64,000 nucleotides of DNA from Hyphomicrobiales bacterium (GTDB taxonomy: Bacteria; Pseudomonadota; Alphaproteobacteria; Rhizobiales; Rhizobiaceae), in NCBI GenBank assembly GCA_900465915.1, contig UBKJ01000011.1:1-64000 (forward strand). Reading direction: 5' to 3'. Both the position numbers and the translations under genes were made by a program. The number at the start of each line of letters is the position of its first letter. Position 1 is the stretch's first letter. The notes below the pieces were generated by a model that ran no database searches, had not been told where the DNA came from, and saw only the letters and a program-made list of their open reading frames with translations. Shown piece after piece: positions 1-8,240 of the stretch.

Positions 1-528
1 CGGAGGCTGTTGTAACCCCATCGCAGATGGGGGTCCCGTTTGGACGCCGATCACCCCATTTGCGGGGTCCTTATTCCATGCCTAATCACATACGGCCAGC
101 CTCTGCCTCCGTGAGATACCAGTCGCAGCGATCGGCAACTGTGTTTGGCCATGTTACTTCCTCGATCTGTTAATACGGCTTGATATTATCATTGGTGTAA
201 GAGATATGTAAGCAGAATATGCGAAATTTTTGGCTTCGCACGGCGAATATGGTAATTATCAATTATCTGATTTTAAGTAAAATTTCGTATTTTTGGATAT
301 ATAAGCGTGTTTATTTATCAACATTTCCAACATTGAGTCAATGGTTTGAATCCATTCGCTCGTTCCATTTTTCCTCAAGAAATCAATTATAAAAATATTG
401 TAAAATAGCGGTGAATCTGAGGAATCCATTTCTAGCATTGCCATCTCTACGAAAACTTTGTCTTTCGAATATACTTTGGAGGCCTATTATTATTTCGAGG
501 TAGCGTAATTGCCCACCACGCGCTGCTT
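1..528. other. AT-rich left-edge region without a convincing gene
   Basis: Roughly the second half of this stretch is far richer in A+T than the rest of the window. Near its left end are hairpin-forming segments: CCCCAT at 17-22 pairs with ATGGGG at 28-33, and a second C-run/G-run pair follows near 54-77. They could be a terminator of a gene lying left of the window. The only open frame here is a 61-codon one on the minus strand (listed separately). No tRNA, IS end or phage attachment site could be recognised. Confidence 0.4.
259..444 (-). CDS. possible small AT-rich hypothetical protein (61 aa)
   Basis: This is an ATG-started frame of 61 codons in the AT-rich left edge. Its composition (many Ile, Asn, Lys, Ser) is unlike the neighbouring GC-rich genes. 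It shows no recognisable domain, signal peptide or membrane segment. Low GC alone makes chance open frames rarer but stop codons more common, so a 61-codon frame is weak evidence. If real, it is probably recently acquired DNA. I do not recognise it and give it low confidence. Confidence 0.15.
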   Translation of the reverse strand: MAMLEMDSSDSPLFYNIFIIDFLRKNGTSEWIQTIDSMLEMLINKHAYISKNTKFYLKSDN

Positions 529-1269
529 TCACTTACTTCCTTGCGCAACGAGCACCGGAACGGAACGGTAGTCTTTCGGGAAAATCTGCTTGAGGTTCTC
601 GATCTTCGGCAGGTCGTTGATGACGATGTAAGGATAGTTCGGATTGTCCGTCAGAAAATTCTGGTGATAGGCTTCGGCTGCGTAGAAGCTTTTTCCCGGC
701 TCGATTTTCGTGACGATGGTCGCGTTAAAGGCGTGGGCCTGATCGATCTGGTGGATATAGGCTTTGGCCACCTTCGCCTGCTCGTCATTCTGCGGGAAGA
801 TCGCCGAGCGGTATTGCGTGCCTGTGTCGGGGCCTTGGCGGTTGAGTTGGGTTGGGTCATGCGCGACCGAGAAATAGATTTGCAGGAGATGCCCGTAGCT
901 CACTTTCTTGGGATCGAAGACGATCTGAACGGACTCGGCATGGCCGGTCTGGCCGGTCCCGACCATTTCGTAATGAGCGGTGTTTCCGGCGCCGCCGGCA
1001 TAGCCGGATACGGCGTCGACAACCCCGTTCACGTGCTGGAAAACGCCCTGCACGCCCCAGAAGCAGCCGCCCGCCAGGACTGCGACCTCCTTTCCGCCTG
1101 CCGCTTTTTCATCCAGCGTCGGGGCCGGAATGGCACGCGCCTCCTCGGCTGAGGAGGGCGTGAAATGCAAAGCCGCTCCCGAGAACAGCACGGCCGACGC
1201 CGCGAGCAGGCCCATTCGGAACGGGCAGCGGAATGAATATATCCCCCTGTTTTTCGATGCGCTTGTCAT
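529..1269 (-). CDS. msrA: peptide-methionine (S)-S-oxide reductase MsrA, exported
   Basis: MsrA reduces the S-epimer of methionine sulfoxide in proteins. The catalytic motif GGCFWGVQ is present with the nucleophilic Cys at residue 69, followed by the family blocks GYAGG and TGHAESVQ. The protein (246 aa) is longer than cytosolic MsrA because of an N-terminal hydrophobic segment (about residues 19-41) that looks like a Sec signal or anchor, so it should act in the periplasm. The ATG is preceded by a good GAGGAG ribosome site. It is the last gene of an msrB-dipZ-msrA operon; the dipZ product is the obvious source of electrons for its resolving cysteines. The promoter ahead of msrB matches that of the ECF sigma operon at 9.7 kb. 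Confidence 0.93.
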   Translation of the reverse strand: MTSASKNRGIYSFRCPFRMGLLAASAVLFSGAALHFTPSSAEEARAIPAPTLDEKAAGGKEVAVLAGGCFWGVQGVFQHVNGVVDAVSGYAGGAGNTAHYEMVGTGQTGHAESVQIVFDPKKVSYGHLLQIYFSVAHDPTQLNRQGPDTGTQYRSAIFPQNDEQAKVAKAYIHQIDQAHAFNATIVTKIEPGKSFYAAEAYHQNFLTDNPNYPYIVINDLPKIENLKQIFPKDYRSVPVLVAQGSK

Positions 1270-1281
1270 GTCGATCTCCTC

Positions 1282-3129
1282 TCAGCCGAAGGTGAAGGCG
1301 TAGACCTGGACGCCGGGGTCCAGGAACCTGATTTCGAACATATGGTCGGCCACGGGGCCGGGCTCGCGCACGAGTTGGTAGAGCCGCTGCTCCGTCACGG
1401 AGCCGTTGCCCTGCGCATCCGTGTCGACGCCGTGTCCGTCGCCCGGGGCCTTGCCGTCGATCTTGACCTGGAAGCGCACCGGCTTGCCGTCCGCGCCAGG
1501 CCCCAGGACCAGGTGCAGGTCGCGCGCGTGGAAGCGATAATAGACGCCGCCATCCGGGCGGTTCAGCACGGCGTGCTCCGGGCCGACGATCCAGTTGCCG
1601 GTCAGGCCCCATTGGTTGAGCTCCGGCGTCGCCGCCGCATAGTCGTGGGCGACATCGTTCGCCGCGCCCTTGTCGCCGACGAAATTCTCGGCGCGCCGCC
1701 AGCCGACATAGGTTTCGGGCGATTGGACGTCGTTTGCGTCGGACGCGGCTTCCGCGCCGGTCGCCTTGACCGCGACGAGGCCGCTTGCGACGTTCCGGCC
1801 GGCCTCGGCCAGAAGCTGCTGGATCACCCGCTCGGACTCGTCGTAGTCGCCTTCGCCGAAATGGTGATGACGTATGCGCCCCTGCGCGTCGATGAAGTAA
1901 TGCGCCGGCCAGTATTCGTTGTCGAAGGCGCGCCAGACGCCGTAATTGTTGTCGATCGCCACCGGATACGTAACGCCGAGATCGGAAACCGCCTTCCTGA
2001 CATTGTCGATATTCTTCTCGAAGGCGAATTCCGGGGAATGCACGCCGATGACGACGAGGCCCTGGTCCTTGTACTTCTCCGCCCAGGCCTTGACGTAGGG
2101 AATCGCGCGCAGGCAATTGATGCAGGAATAGGTCCAGAAGTCGACCAGCACCACCTTGCCCTTCAGCGCCTGCGCCGTCAGCGGCGGCGAATTGAGCCAT
2201 TCTACGGCGCCGTCGAGCGGCGGCATCTGGCCTTCGACCGGCAATCGCTCGGCGGCCGCCTTTGGTTTCATGGCCATCATCATGCCGCCGCTTCCGCTCA
2301 TCGCCGCCGGGTTTCCGGTCATCGACGGCGAGCCGGCGGCGGCGGGTATGACGACGGACTTCATCGAAGCGCCGGTCTCGTCGGCCGCCTGCCGCTGCGG
2401 GCGGAGACGGTCGACAAGCCCCTGCTCCAGCGCATTGGTTCCGGCCAGCGAGGCCTGGGTCAGAAATCCCGTATCGAGGCCCAGCCCGATCGCCACGACC
2501 GCGACGAGAACCGCGACGCCGACGCCGCGGCGCAGCCATTCGCCGATCCCGAGCGACCGCTTCATCGCCTGATAGACCCTGCCGCCGATGAGCAGCGCCA
2601 GCGCCAGGGACGTCGCCGCGCCGAGCGCATAGGCGGCGAGCAGCAGCGTCGTGCCGATATTGGCGCCCTGCAGCGCCGCGCCGGTCAGGATCAGGCCGAG
2701 GATCGGGCCCGCGCAGGGAGCCCAGAGCAGGCCGGTCGCGACGCCGAGAAGCAGCGAGGCGGCGACGCCCGCGCCGCCCTTGTCGGCCGATTGCGACAGC
2801 CGCGCGCCGAGCGAGACCAGCGGCCGCGTCAGGCGGTCGGACAATGCGGGGAAAAGCAGGATCACGCCGAAGACGGCGAGCAGCGCCAGGGCGGCGTAGC
2901 GGCCATATTCGTTCGCCTGCACCGCCCAGCCGCCGCCGACCGCGGCCAGCGTGGCGACCGCCGCGAAGGTCGCCGCCATGCCGAGCAGCATCGGCAGGGC
3001 GCTGCGCAGGAAAGGCTGCCCGGCGCGAGCGAAAACGAAAGGCAGCACCGGCAGGATGCAGGGGCTGACGATCGTCAGGACTCCGCCGAGATAGGCGAGC
3101 GCGAAGAGCAGCATGGAAGGATTCCCCAT
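1282..3129 (-). CDS. dipZ: DipZ-like thiol-disulfide carrier (CcdA membrane domain + thioredoxin-like domain)
   Basis: The 615-residue protein starts with a CcdA/DsbD-type membrane domain carrying the paired cysteines SPC24 and APC139, which carry electrons across the inner membrane. A short linker is followed by a periplasmic thioredoxin/AhpC-like domain with a CINC active site (about residue 335), and by a C-terminal beta-rich domain typical of mycobacterial DipZ-type proteins. Its start lies three bases after the msrB stop codon and its end 12 bases before msrA. It therefore most likely feeds cytoplasmic reducing power to the two exported methionine sulfoxide reductases. A Met-rich, Gly-rich linker lies near residues 265-290. 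The ribosome site at the chosen ATG is weak, so a start five codons further in is possible. Function is inferred from domains and context. Confidence 0.88.
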   Translation of the reverse strand: MGNPSMLLFALAYLGGVLTIVSPCILPVLPFVFARAGQPFLRSALPMLLGMAATFAAVATLAAVGGGWAVQANEYGRYAALALLAVFGVILLFPALSDRLTRPLVSLGARLSQSADKGGAGVAASLLLGVATGLLWAPCAGPILGLILTGAALQGANIGTTLLLAAYALGAATSLALALLIGGRVYQAMKRSLGIGEWLRRGVGVAVLVAVVAIGLGLDTGFLTQASLAGTNALEQGLVDRLRPQRQAADETGASMKSVVIPAAAGSPSMTGNPAAMSGSGGMMMAMKPKAAAERLPVEGQMPPLDGAVEWLNSPPLTAQALKGKVVLVDFWTYSCINCLRAIPYVKAWAEKYKDQGLVVIGVHSPEFAFEKNIDNVRKAVSDLGVTYPVAIDNNYGVWRAFDNEYWPAHYFIDAQGRIRHHHFGEGDYDESERVIQQLLAEAGRNVASGLVAVKATGAEAASDANDVQSPETYVGWRRAENFVGDKGAANDVAHDYAAATPELNQWGLTGNWIVGPEHAVLNRPDGGVYYRFHARDLHLVLGPGADGKPVRFQVKIDGKAPGDGHGVDTDAQGNGSVTEQRLYQLVREPGPVADHMFEIRFLDPGVQVYAFTFG

Positions 3130-3132
3130 CGA

Positions 3133-3624
3133 TCAGGCCGCCGCCGGATGGAACGTCATGGCGACGCCGTTCATGCAGTAGCGCAGGCCGGTCGGCTGCG
3201 GTCCGTCGTCGAAGACGTGCCCCAGATGCCCGCCGCAGCGGCTGCAGTGCACTTCCGTCCGGACCATTCCCAATGTGGCGTCGCGATTGGTGCCGATGGC
3301 GTCCGGCTTGAGAGGCGCCCAGAAACTCGGCCATCCGGTGCCGCTCTCAAATTTGGTTTCGGACGAAAAGGCGTCCTGGCCGCAGCCGGCACAGGCGAAA
3401 AGCCCCTTCCGATGTTCCTTGAGAAGCGGGCTGGTGAAGGGATATTCCGTCCCCTCCTGCCGCAGGACCGCATATTGGTCCGGCGTCAGCAGAGCGCGCC
3501 ATTCCGCATCGGAATGCGTCAGCGGAAAGCGCTCCCCGGCCCTCGCTTCGCCGTGGAAAAAGCCGGCGCGAAGGCCGATCGCGCCGAGGCCCATCATCGA
3601 CAGCAACAAGCGTCTGTTCAGCAT
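3133..3624 (-). CDS. msrB: peptide-methionine (R)-S-oxide reductase MsrB, Tat-type signal
   Basis: MsrB reduces the R-epimer of methionine sulfoxide. Both zinc-binding CxxC pairs (CAGC and CSRC) are visible, as are the GTGWPSF block and the catalytic RYCMN motif near the C terminus. The N terminus LNRRLLLSMMG resembles a twin-arginine signal, so the enzyme is probably exported folded with its zinc. I chose the ATG at 3624 (163 aa) because GGGAG sits eight bases upstream; an in-frame extension to 3711 would remove the signal from the N terminus and run through the promoter. It is first in the msrB-dipZ-msrA operon and has a candidate ECF promoter 47 bases upstream. Confidence 0.92.
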   Translation of the reverse strand: MLNRRLLLSMMGLGAIGLRAGFFHGEARAGERFPLTHSDAEWRALLTPDQYAVLRQEGTEYPFTSPLLKEHRKGLFACAGCGQDAFSSETKFESGTGWPSFWAPLKPDAIGTNRDATLGMVRTEVHCSRCGGHLGHVFDDGPQPTGLRYCMNGVAMTFHPAAA

Positions 3625-3671
3625 CGCGATATCTCCCTGACGCGCAGCGCCTGAAATGCAGGCTCGATGGT

Positions 3672-3698
3672 AAGACGCCGGCGGCGGCGGATTATTCC
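3672..3698 (-). promoter_or_regulatory. candidate ECF-sigma promoter of msrB-dipZ-msrA
   Basis: On the minus strand GGAATAAT (3698-3691) is followed after exactly 13 bases by CGTCTT (3677-3672), 47 bases before the msrB ATG. The same two boxes at the same spacing stand before the ECF sigma operon (9711-9685) and before the luxR-type gene (8267-8241). This is direct sequence evidence for a shared promoter class; that the neighbouring ECF factor is the one that reads it is inference. Confidence 0.72.
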
Positions 3699-3750
3699 AT
3701 CGCCTCGACATCCGGGAGCGATTTACGAACCGTCTCTTTTTCGACCGACG

Positions 3751-5778
3751 CTATTGAACGGCGGATCGCGCGACATTCGTCGCGCCGCGCCGGAAGGCCG
3801 CATATTGCTCCCAGGCCCCGAAAAAGACCTCGCCCGTCACCGAGCCGCCGACGCCGCGAACCTTCAGCGATCCCGAATATTGCCACAAGGTCCACGGATT
3901 GTTTCCGCGCAGCTTCAACTTGTCGGCGATCATGTCTTGCGGTCCGTAGCCGTTGAACCAAAGCATGAAGCGCTCGGCCCGCGCATCCGTCAAGACCGAG
4001 AGATTATACCCGTTGCCGATCAGCAGCGGAATCTTGCCCGTCAGCGCCTTCAGGCCGTCGGCCATTTCAACGATCCGATCGCGCGCATAGGCGGCGTCAT
4101 GCCGCTTGTAGCAGGCCAATTGCTCGGCGCCCCTGGCCTGGTCCGCCGTCGGCGTCACCAGTTCGAGCGCGACGGGAAGCTCGCCCATGTCGGCCCCGAC
4201 GATCGCGCGATAATCCGCGACCTGGTCCCGGACCGGCCGGCAGAAATTGAACTTGATATAGGCTCCCCTGTCGAGGCCGAGAAGGCGCGCATGGGTCCAT
4301 CGATCCGCGAAGGCGCCGTCGCGCCCCTGCCAGCCGAGCGCCCGCGCATAGATGAATGTGGGCGCCGGCTGGGATTGGCTGAACGCGTTCCAGTCGATCG
4401 CCCCGTCGGCCGAGGAAAGGTCATATCCCTTGATCGGATAGATCGCCGGGGCCTTGAAGATCTTGATTTCCGGATGGCCCTTGATGCTGCTGATCGGTCC
4501 GAAGGGGATTTGCGGGCGCGGCGATTTCCCTGCGGAGGAGGAGCCCTGCGCGGTCGTGCTTCCCGCGCCTATACGCCCCGGCGGCGATACCGAGCCGGCG
4601 CGAGGAGGCGCCGAACCGGGGCCGTCGCCTATCCCGGACGCCTCGACATGCGCGTTTGCGCCAAGCGGCGTGAGATAGGGAGCAAGGCTCGAAGCGAACT
4701 GGGCGGCGTCGGGTTTCGACGAGACGAAGAAGAAGCCGCCTTTCGCCATGCCGTCCTGCGCGGGGCCCAGATAGGGCGGGCTCAGCGTAAGAAACTCGGG
4801 ATTGGCGCTGGTCTGCACCGTGTTGATGCGATGGAAAGCGCCGGTGAGAAAGGCGTCGAGCGGCAGCACCAGGGTCAGGCTGTCGCTCTTTTGCGATGCG
4901 TCGTCGCCGCTGGTCACGTAATAGCTGGCGCTGTCGCGGTCGGCTTCGCCGTTGCGGATGCCGTTTATGATCAGGTCGAAGAAAAGACTGCCGCGCGGCG
5001 GCAGCAGGGCCTGGACCTCGTTCAGCGGCGAGCCGGCGGTGATGATGAACGCGCCCGGCTGGGAAGGGTCCACGCCCGCGCCGGTCGGGCCGTCCGGGAA
5101 TATATTCGCGCCGAAGCAGGCGTTGATCAGGGTCAGGATATGGAAATAATGGGGCGCGAGGCTCTTCAGGTCGCCGGCGAAATTGGCCATCTTATAGACG
5201 CCGGTCGAGCCGTCCGGCTTGTCGGCGTTTCCCAGGATGAAGGCCGCCTCGACCGAGGGCGTCTTCGCCCGGCCATGGCCGCTATAGGCGATCAGCAGGC
5301 GCGCCTTCGGGTTTCCGTCGTCGTCGTGAAAATCCTGCCCGCGATTGGGCAGGTAAGTTTCGAGGAAATAATTGATGTTGTCGACCGTCGCATCGGCGTT
5401 GCGCAGCAGGATCACCTCGTCGAAACGCTGGTCCTCGATCAGGAATTTCTGCAGGGCCATAGCGTCGACGGCGGCGGCGGTGAGATTCTTGTCCTGCATC
5501 AGCGGATAGTCGTCGACCTCGATGACGAGGCCGATCGAACGGGTTTCCGAGGCGTGCGCCACCTGCAGAAAGTCCGCGCCGATCGCCGAAATCTGCGAGT
5601 CGCCCCGATTGTAATAGACGAAGAAGCGGCAATATTTCTGATCGACCTGCGCTCCGTTCGGGCAGGAGCCGGAATAGTCTGCGCCGGATGGTTGCGCCTG
5701 AGCGCCCGTCCCGCCGAAATCGAGAACGCCGCAGACCAGCAGCGCCAGGAAAAGAAAGGCGGGCGTCCGCGCCGTCAT
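3751..5778 (-). CDS. exported caspase-like peptidase fused to a GH25-like domain
   Basis: The ATG overlaps the stop of the upstream GH25 gene (ATGA), giving 675 residues. Residues 1-28 form a Sec signal peptide ending in AQA. Residues about 80-290 are a peptidase C14 (caspase-like) domain with the His in AYSGHG (His168) and the Cys in LINACFG (Cys221), the expected catalytic pair. A Pro/Ser/Gly-rich linker (about 380-425) leads to a C-terminal GH25 lysozyme-like fold (about 440-660). That domain keeps the first Asp (GYDLS, Asp453) but reads VALE where active GH25 enzymes have D-x-E, so only Glu539 of the pair remains. The domain may bind rather than cut peptidoglycan. A periplasmic or secreted caspase joined to a lysozyme fold is unusual. 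Role unknown; I infer a cell-wall-targeted protease paired with the adjacent lysozyme. Confidence 0.85.
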   Translation of the reverse strand: MTARTPAFLFLALLVCGVLDFGGTGAQAQPSGADYSGSCPNGAQVDQKYCRFFVYYNRGDSQISAIGADFLQVAHASETRSIGLVIEVDDYPLMQDKNLTAAAVDAMALQKFLIEDQRFDEVILLRNADATVDNINYFLETYLPNRGQDFHDDDGNPKARLLIAYSGHGRAKTPSVEAAFILGNADKPDGSTGVYKMANFAGDLKSLAPHYFHILTLINACFGANIFPDGPTGAGVDPSQPGAFIITAGSPLNEVQALLPPRGSLFFDLIINGIRNGEADRDSASYYVTSGDDASQKSDSLTLVLPLDAFLTGAFHRINTVQTSANPEFLTLSPPYLGPAQDGMAKGGFFFVSSKPDAAQFASSLAPYLTPLGANAHVEASGIGDGPGSAPPRAGSVSPPGRIGAGSTTAQGSSSAGKSPRPQIPFGPISSIKGHPEIKIFKAPAIYPIKGYDLSSADGAIDWNAFSQSQPAPTFIYARALGWQGRDGAFADRWTHARLLGLDRGAYIKFNFCRPVRDQVADYRAIVGADMGELPVALELVTPTADQARGAEQLACYKRHDAAYARDRIVEMADGLKALTGKIPLLIGNGYNLSVLTDARAERFMLWFNGYGPQDMIADKLKLRGNNPWTLWQYSGSLKVRGVGGSVTGEVFFGAWEQYAAFRRGATNVARSAVQ

Positions 5779-6947
5779 AAGGGGAATTCCTGGACGCCCA
5801 GCGCGGTATAGAGATTTTCCAGCTTGCCCTTGTAGATGTTGCTGTCGAAGGGCTGGCTGAAGCCGTTGGCCATCTTGCTGGCGTCGGTGAATTGCCAGAG
5901 CGTCCATTTCGCGCCCGCGATGGTCCGGGGAATCTCGCTTCCGCGCGATTTCTTGGAATAATCGGCGAGCCAGAGCGGCGAGGCCTTCATCGTCGCGCTC
6001 ATGACGGTCGCGCCCATGCGCTCGTCCCACCAGGCCCGCGCCGTGTAGATCATCGGCCTGCGCTGGAGCTTCGCGTTCACCTCGGTGAGGAAGGCGTCGA
6101 CGGTGGCGAGGATCTGCGTCGGCGAACGCGCGGCCCAGCGGTCGGCGCTTCCTCCGCCCTTGTCCCATTCCAGGTCGACCACGGGCGGCATGTCGGTGGC
6201 CAGCAATCCGTTGGCCTTCACCACCTTGACGAAGGTGTCGGCCTGCTGCCTGCCCCAGGCGGCGGGGTCGACGCCGCAATCCGATCCGCGGCAGGCCGAA
6301 AGAAAATGATATGCGCCGCGGTGGACCTGCTTGCCCGCCGGAAGACCGCCGGCCTTCTTCCAGAACAGGGCGAATTTGCCGTCGAGACCGCCCGAGCCCT
6401 GGGTGGCCTTCATGTAGAGAAAGCGGATGTTGCGCGCCTTCAACTGGTCGATCGGAAATTCCGAGGCGGTGTAATGGCTGATATCCACGCCGAAAAACGA
6501 ATTGGTCCGGGGCTGCTGGAGCGCGGCGTCATAGGTCGTGTCGTTGGGAAACAGAAAGGGACCGAGCAGGGAGAATTTCTCGGTCGCCTCCATCGCGCTG
6601 GTCGCGGCGCTCCCGCCCGCCTGGCGGTCGTGCTGCAGGATTTCTCCGAACAATTGCTGGCGCGAGGAATCGTCGGTGAGCTCGGTCAAGCCGAGCGACG
6701 CCGCATCCGTCCCCGTCGGGGTTTCGGATGCGGCATCGTCGCCCCCACCGACCATGGCGCTGTTCTCCGCCACGATCCTGTTGTTCGCCTCGGCTCCATG
6801 GCCGCAGGCCATTGCGCCGGAACCGCCCGCCGCGCATAGGTCGCCGGCCGGCGCAGCGCCAGCGGAGAGCAGAAGGCCTAAAACGCCCAACGCCAAAAAC
6901 CTTCCGCCGGCCGGATTGCTGCCGCCGAATAGAGCCGAGTGTTTCAT
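5775..6947 (-). CDS. exported GH25 family lysozyme
   Basis: The 390-residue product has an N-terminal hydrophobic signal (about 15-34), a low-complexity region to about 140, and a GH25 muramidase domain from about 150 to the end. Active-site features are present: FFGVDIS (Asp155), YMKATQG, GAYHF and VVDLEW (Asp258, Glu260), followed by WQFTD near the C terminus. It should cleave the glycan strands of peptidoglycan outside the cytoplasm. The ATG at 6947 has GGGGG six bases upstream; an ATG two codons earlier has no room for a ribosome site. It is translationally coupled to the caspase-GH25 gene by ATGA. No promoter of the local ECF type lies in front of it, so it may depend on the upstream luxR-type gene or on its regulator. 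Confidence 0.88.
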   Translation of the reverse strand: MKHSALFGGSNPAGGRFLALGVLGLLLSAGAAPAGDLCAAGGSGAMACGHGAEANNRIVAENSAMVGGGDDAASETPTGTDAASLGLTELTDDSSRQQLFGEILQHDRQAGGSAATSAMEATEKFSLLGPFLFPNDTTYDAALQQPRTNSFFGVDISHYTASEFPIDQLKARNIRFLYMKATQGSGGLDGKFALFWKKAGGLPAGKQVHRGAYHFLSACRGSDCGVDPAAWGRQQADTFVKVVKANGLLATDMPPVVDLEWDKGGGSADRWAARSPTQILATVDAFLTEVNAKLQRRPMIYTARAWWDERMGATVMSATMKASPLWLADYSKKSRGSEIPRTIAGAKWTLWQFTDASKMANGFSQPFDSNIYKGKLENLYTALGVQEFPL

Positions 6948-7014
6948 CGTCATCCCCCAATGAAAGAACCCTCGTTACATATCTCAGAGTCCCAGAGGTT
7001 TCCGGTGGGGAACA

Positions 7015-7030
7015 CCCTGCATTTGCAGGG
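7015..7030. terminator. short inverted repeat between the luxR-type gene and the GH25 gene
   Basis: CCCTGC (7015-7020) and GCAGGG (7025-7030) form a perfect six-base stem around a four-base loop, 30 bases past the luxR-type stop. There is no T-run, so it may instead be an operator or RNA-stability hairpin. Confidence 0.3.
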
Positions 7031-7059
7031 AGGCGCGGTTTTGTGGCGGCACGCCGCCG

Positions 7060-8205
7060 TCACGCGGCCGGGTTCCGCCGCCCCCAGAGGGGATGCAGGT
7101 TCACCAGCAGCGCCACGAGCTGCCCTTGCCGGTTGGTCCCGGTCTTGCGGAAGATTTCGTCGAGGTACCAGCGCGCCGTGTTGATGCGGATTGCGCTTTT
7201 TTCGGCCGCCTCCTTGAGCGTCGAGCCGGAGGCCAGGCTGACGGCGATCCTCGCTTCCGCCGCGGTCAGGCCGAACAAAGCGCGCAATTGCGCGGCGAGG
7301 TCCACCACATGCGACGGCGAGGCCTCGTGGACGAGGATGACGGCGCGCCGCGCCGATCCGAGCTCGAACGGCGGCGCGCCCAGATAGGGCGACACCGACA
7401 GGACCAAGGGCGGCCGCCTTTCCATATCGCCCGACGTCACCAGCATCGAACCGCCGCCGCCGGGCAGCACGCCGCTCGCGCAGCAATCGGCGACGAACTG
7501 CCTGAGCCTTCGCGTGTCCTTCCGGTCGGCGCAGGCGATCTCGCCGCCGGTCGTGCGGATCAGCCCGCCGGAGCTTTGCGCGAGTTCGTCGAAGGCGGCG
7601 TTCATGCGCAGGCCATGGCACTTCCTGTCGACCAGGGCCATGCCGAGCCGGAGCTGCGACAGCATGTCGGCGATCCCCGCCGCGTCGTCGATCCGCTCGC
7701 TGATCCCCCTCGCCCGCTCGAAATGCGGGATGAGCTCCTGGAACAGGCGCAGCTCCTCGTCCGACAGCGGCCCCTGTTTCTCGCTGCGCTGCAGGTCGAC
7801 GAACCAGCTCGTTCCGCCGGACATGCGCAATTTGCAGGTCCAGCCGAGGTCCATCTCGCGCGGCTGGAAGAAACGCCGCCAGACCTCGCCGCGTCGGAAG
7901 GTCGGCTCGTCGATCAGCCGATCGCGCGCGACGACGCGCCCCACCGGCAGCGTCCGCATGGCGCGCAGCAGGCGATCGCTCCGCAAGGCGTCGACGCCGA
8001 GGCGCATAAAATCGCCGACATCGTCGGCCGAGGCGATGGCCTGGAAACTCTCCTCGTCGACGCCCATGCGCAGCAGGCAGGCGCGTGAGCCGTGGAACAG
8101 CCGCGCCAGATCCTGAACGACGGGCTCGAGCGTTGCGCGGCGGTAAGCGGCTTCATAAATCCGCCCGACCAGCCGCGAAGCGGATTCCAACATGGCGCCC
8201 GGCAT
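7060..8205 (-). CDS. LuxR-type helix-turn-helix transcriptional regulator
   Basis: The C-terminal 65 residues form a LuxR/FixJ DNA-binding helix-turn-helix (GLTAAEARIAVSLASG ... INTARWYLDEIFRKTG). The N-terminal 300 residues resemble PAS/GAF-like sensory regions seen in stand-alone LuxR regulators; no acyl-homoserine-lactone or response-regulator receiver domain is evident. I place the start at the ATG at 8205 (381 aa) because a GAGGCGAGGA ribosome site lies five bases upstream. A GTG at 8310 overlapping the anti-sigma stop (GTGA) would add 35 residues but lacks a ribosome site. A GGAATA/CGTC promoter of the ECF type (8267-8241) sits between these two starts, which also favours the shorter form. 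It probably regulates the GH25/caspase genes directly downstream; this is inference from position. Confidence 0.82.
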   Translation of the reverse strand: MPGAMLESASRLVGRIYEAAYRRATLEPVVQDLARLFHGSRACLLRMGVDEESFQAIASADDVGDFMRLGVDALRSDRLLRAMRTLPVGRVVARDRLIDEPTFRRGEVWRRFFQPREMDLGWTCKLRMSGGTSWFVDLQRSEKQGPLSDEELRLFQELIPHFERARGISERIDDAAGIADMLSQLRLGMALVDRKCHGLRMNAAFDELAQSSGGLIRTTGGEIACADRKDTRRLRQFVADCCASGVLPGGGGSMLVTSGDMERRPPLVLSVSPYLGAPPFELGSARRAVILVHEASPSHVVDLAAQLRALFGLTAAEARIAVSLASGSTLKEAAEKSAIRINTARWYLDEIFRKTGTNRQGQLVALLVNLHPLWGRRNPAA

Positions 8206-8240
8206 CGTTTTCCTCGCCTCCGACTTGAGAGCCTGGGCGA

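Noticed and set aside
1..110. CGGAGGCTG at the left end with a similar inverted copy near 96-104 as possible IS ends
   Set aside because: No transposase gene, no target duplication, and the match is short.
1109..3334. Long minus-strand frame of 741 codons across msr/dipZ
   Set aside because: It is an Arg-rich shadow frame of the dipZ gene, with no domain and no ribosome site; dipZ in the other frame has clear motifs.
3667..5811. Plus-strand frame of 714 codons opposite the caspase-GH25 gene
   Set aside because: Shadow of a GC-rich gene; the minus-strand frame has signal peptide, catalytic motifs and an ATGA junction.
5930..5970. GGAATAAT on the plus strand as a further ECF promoter
   Set aside because: It lies inside the GH25 gene on the opposite strand and has no CGTC at the required spacing.
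6954..7059. ECF-type promoter before the GH25 gene
   Set aside because: A GGAAAC occurs but no CGTC box at the right distance, so the GH25 pair is not counted as a direct target.
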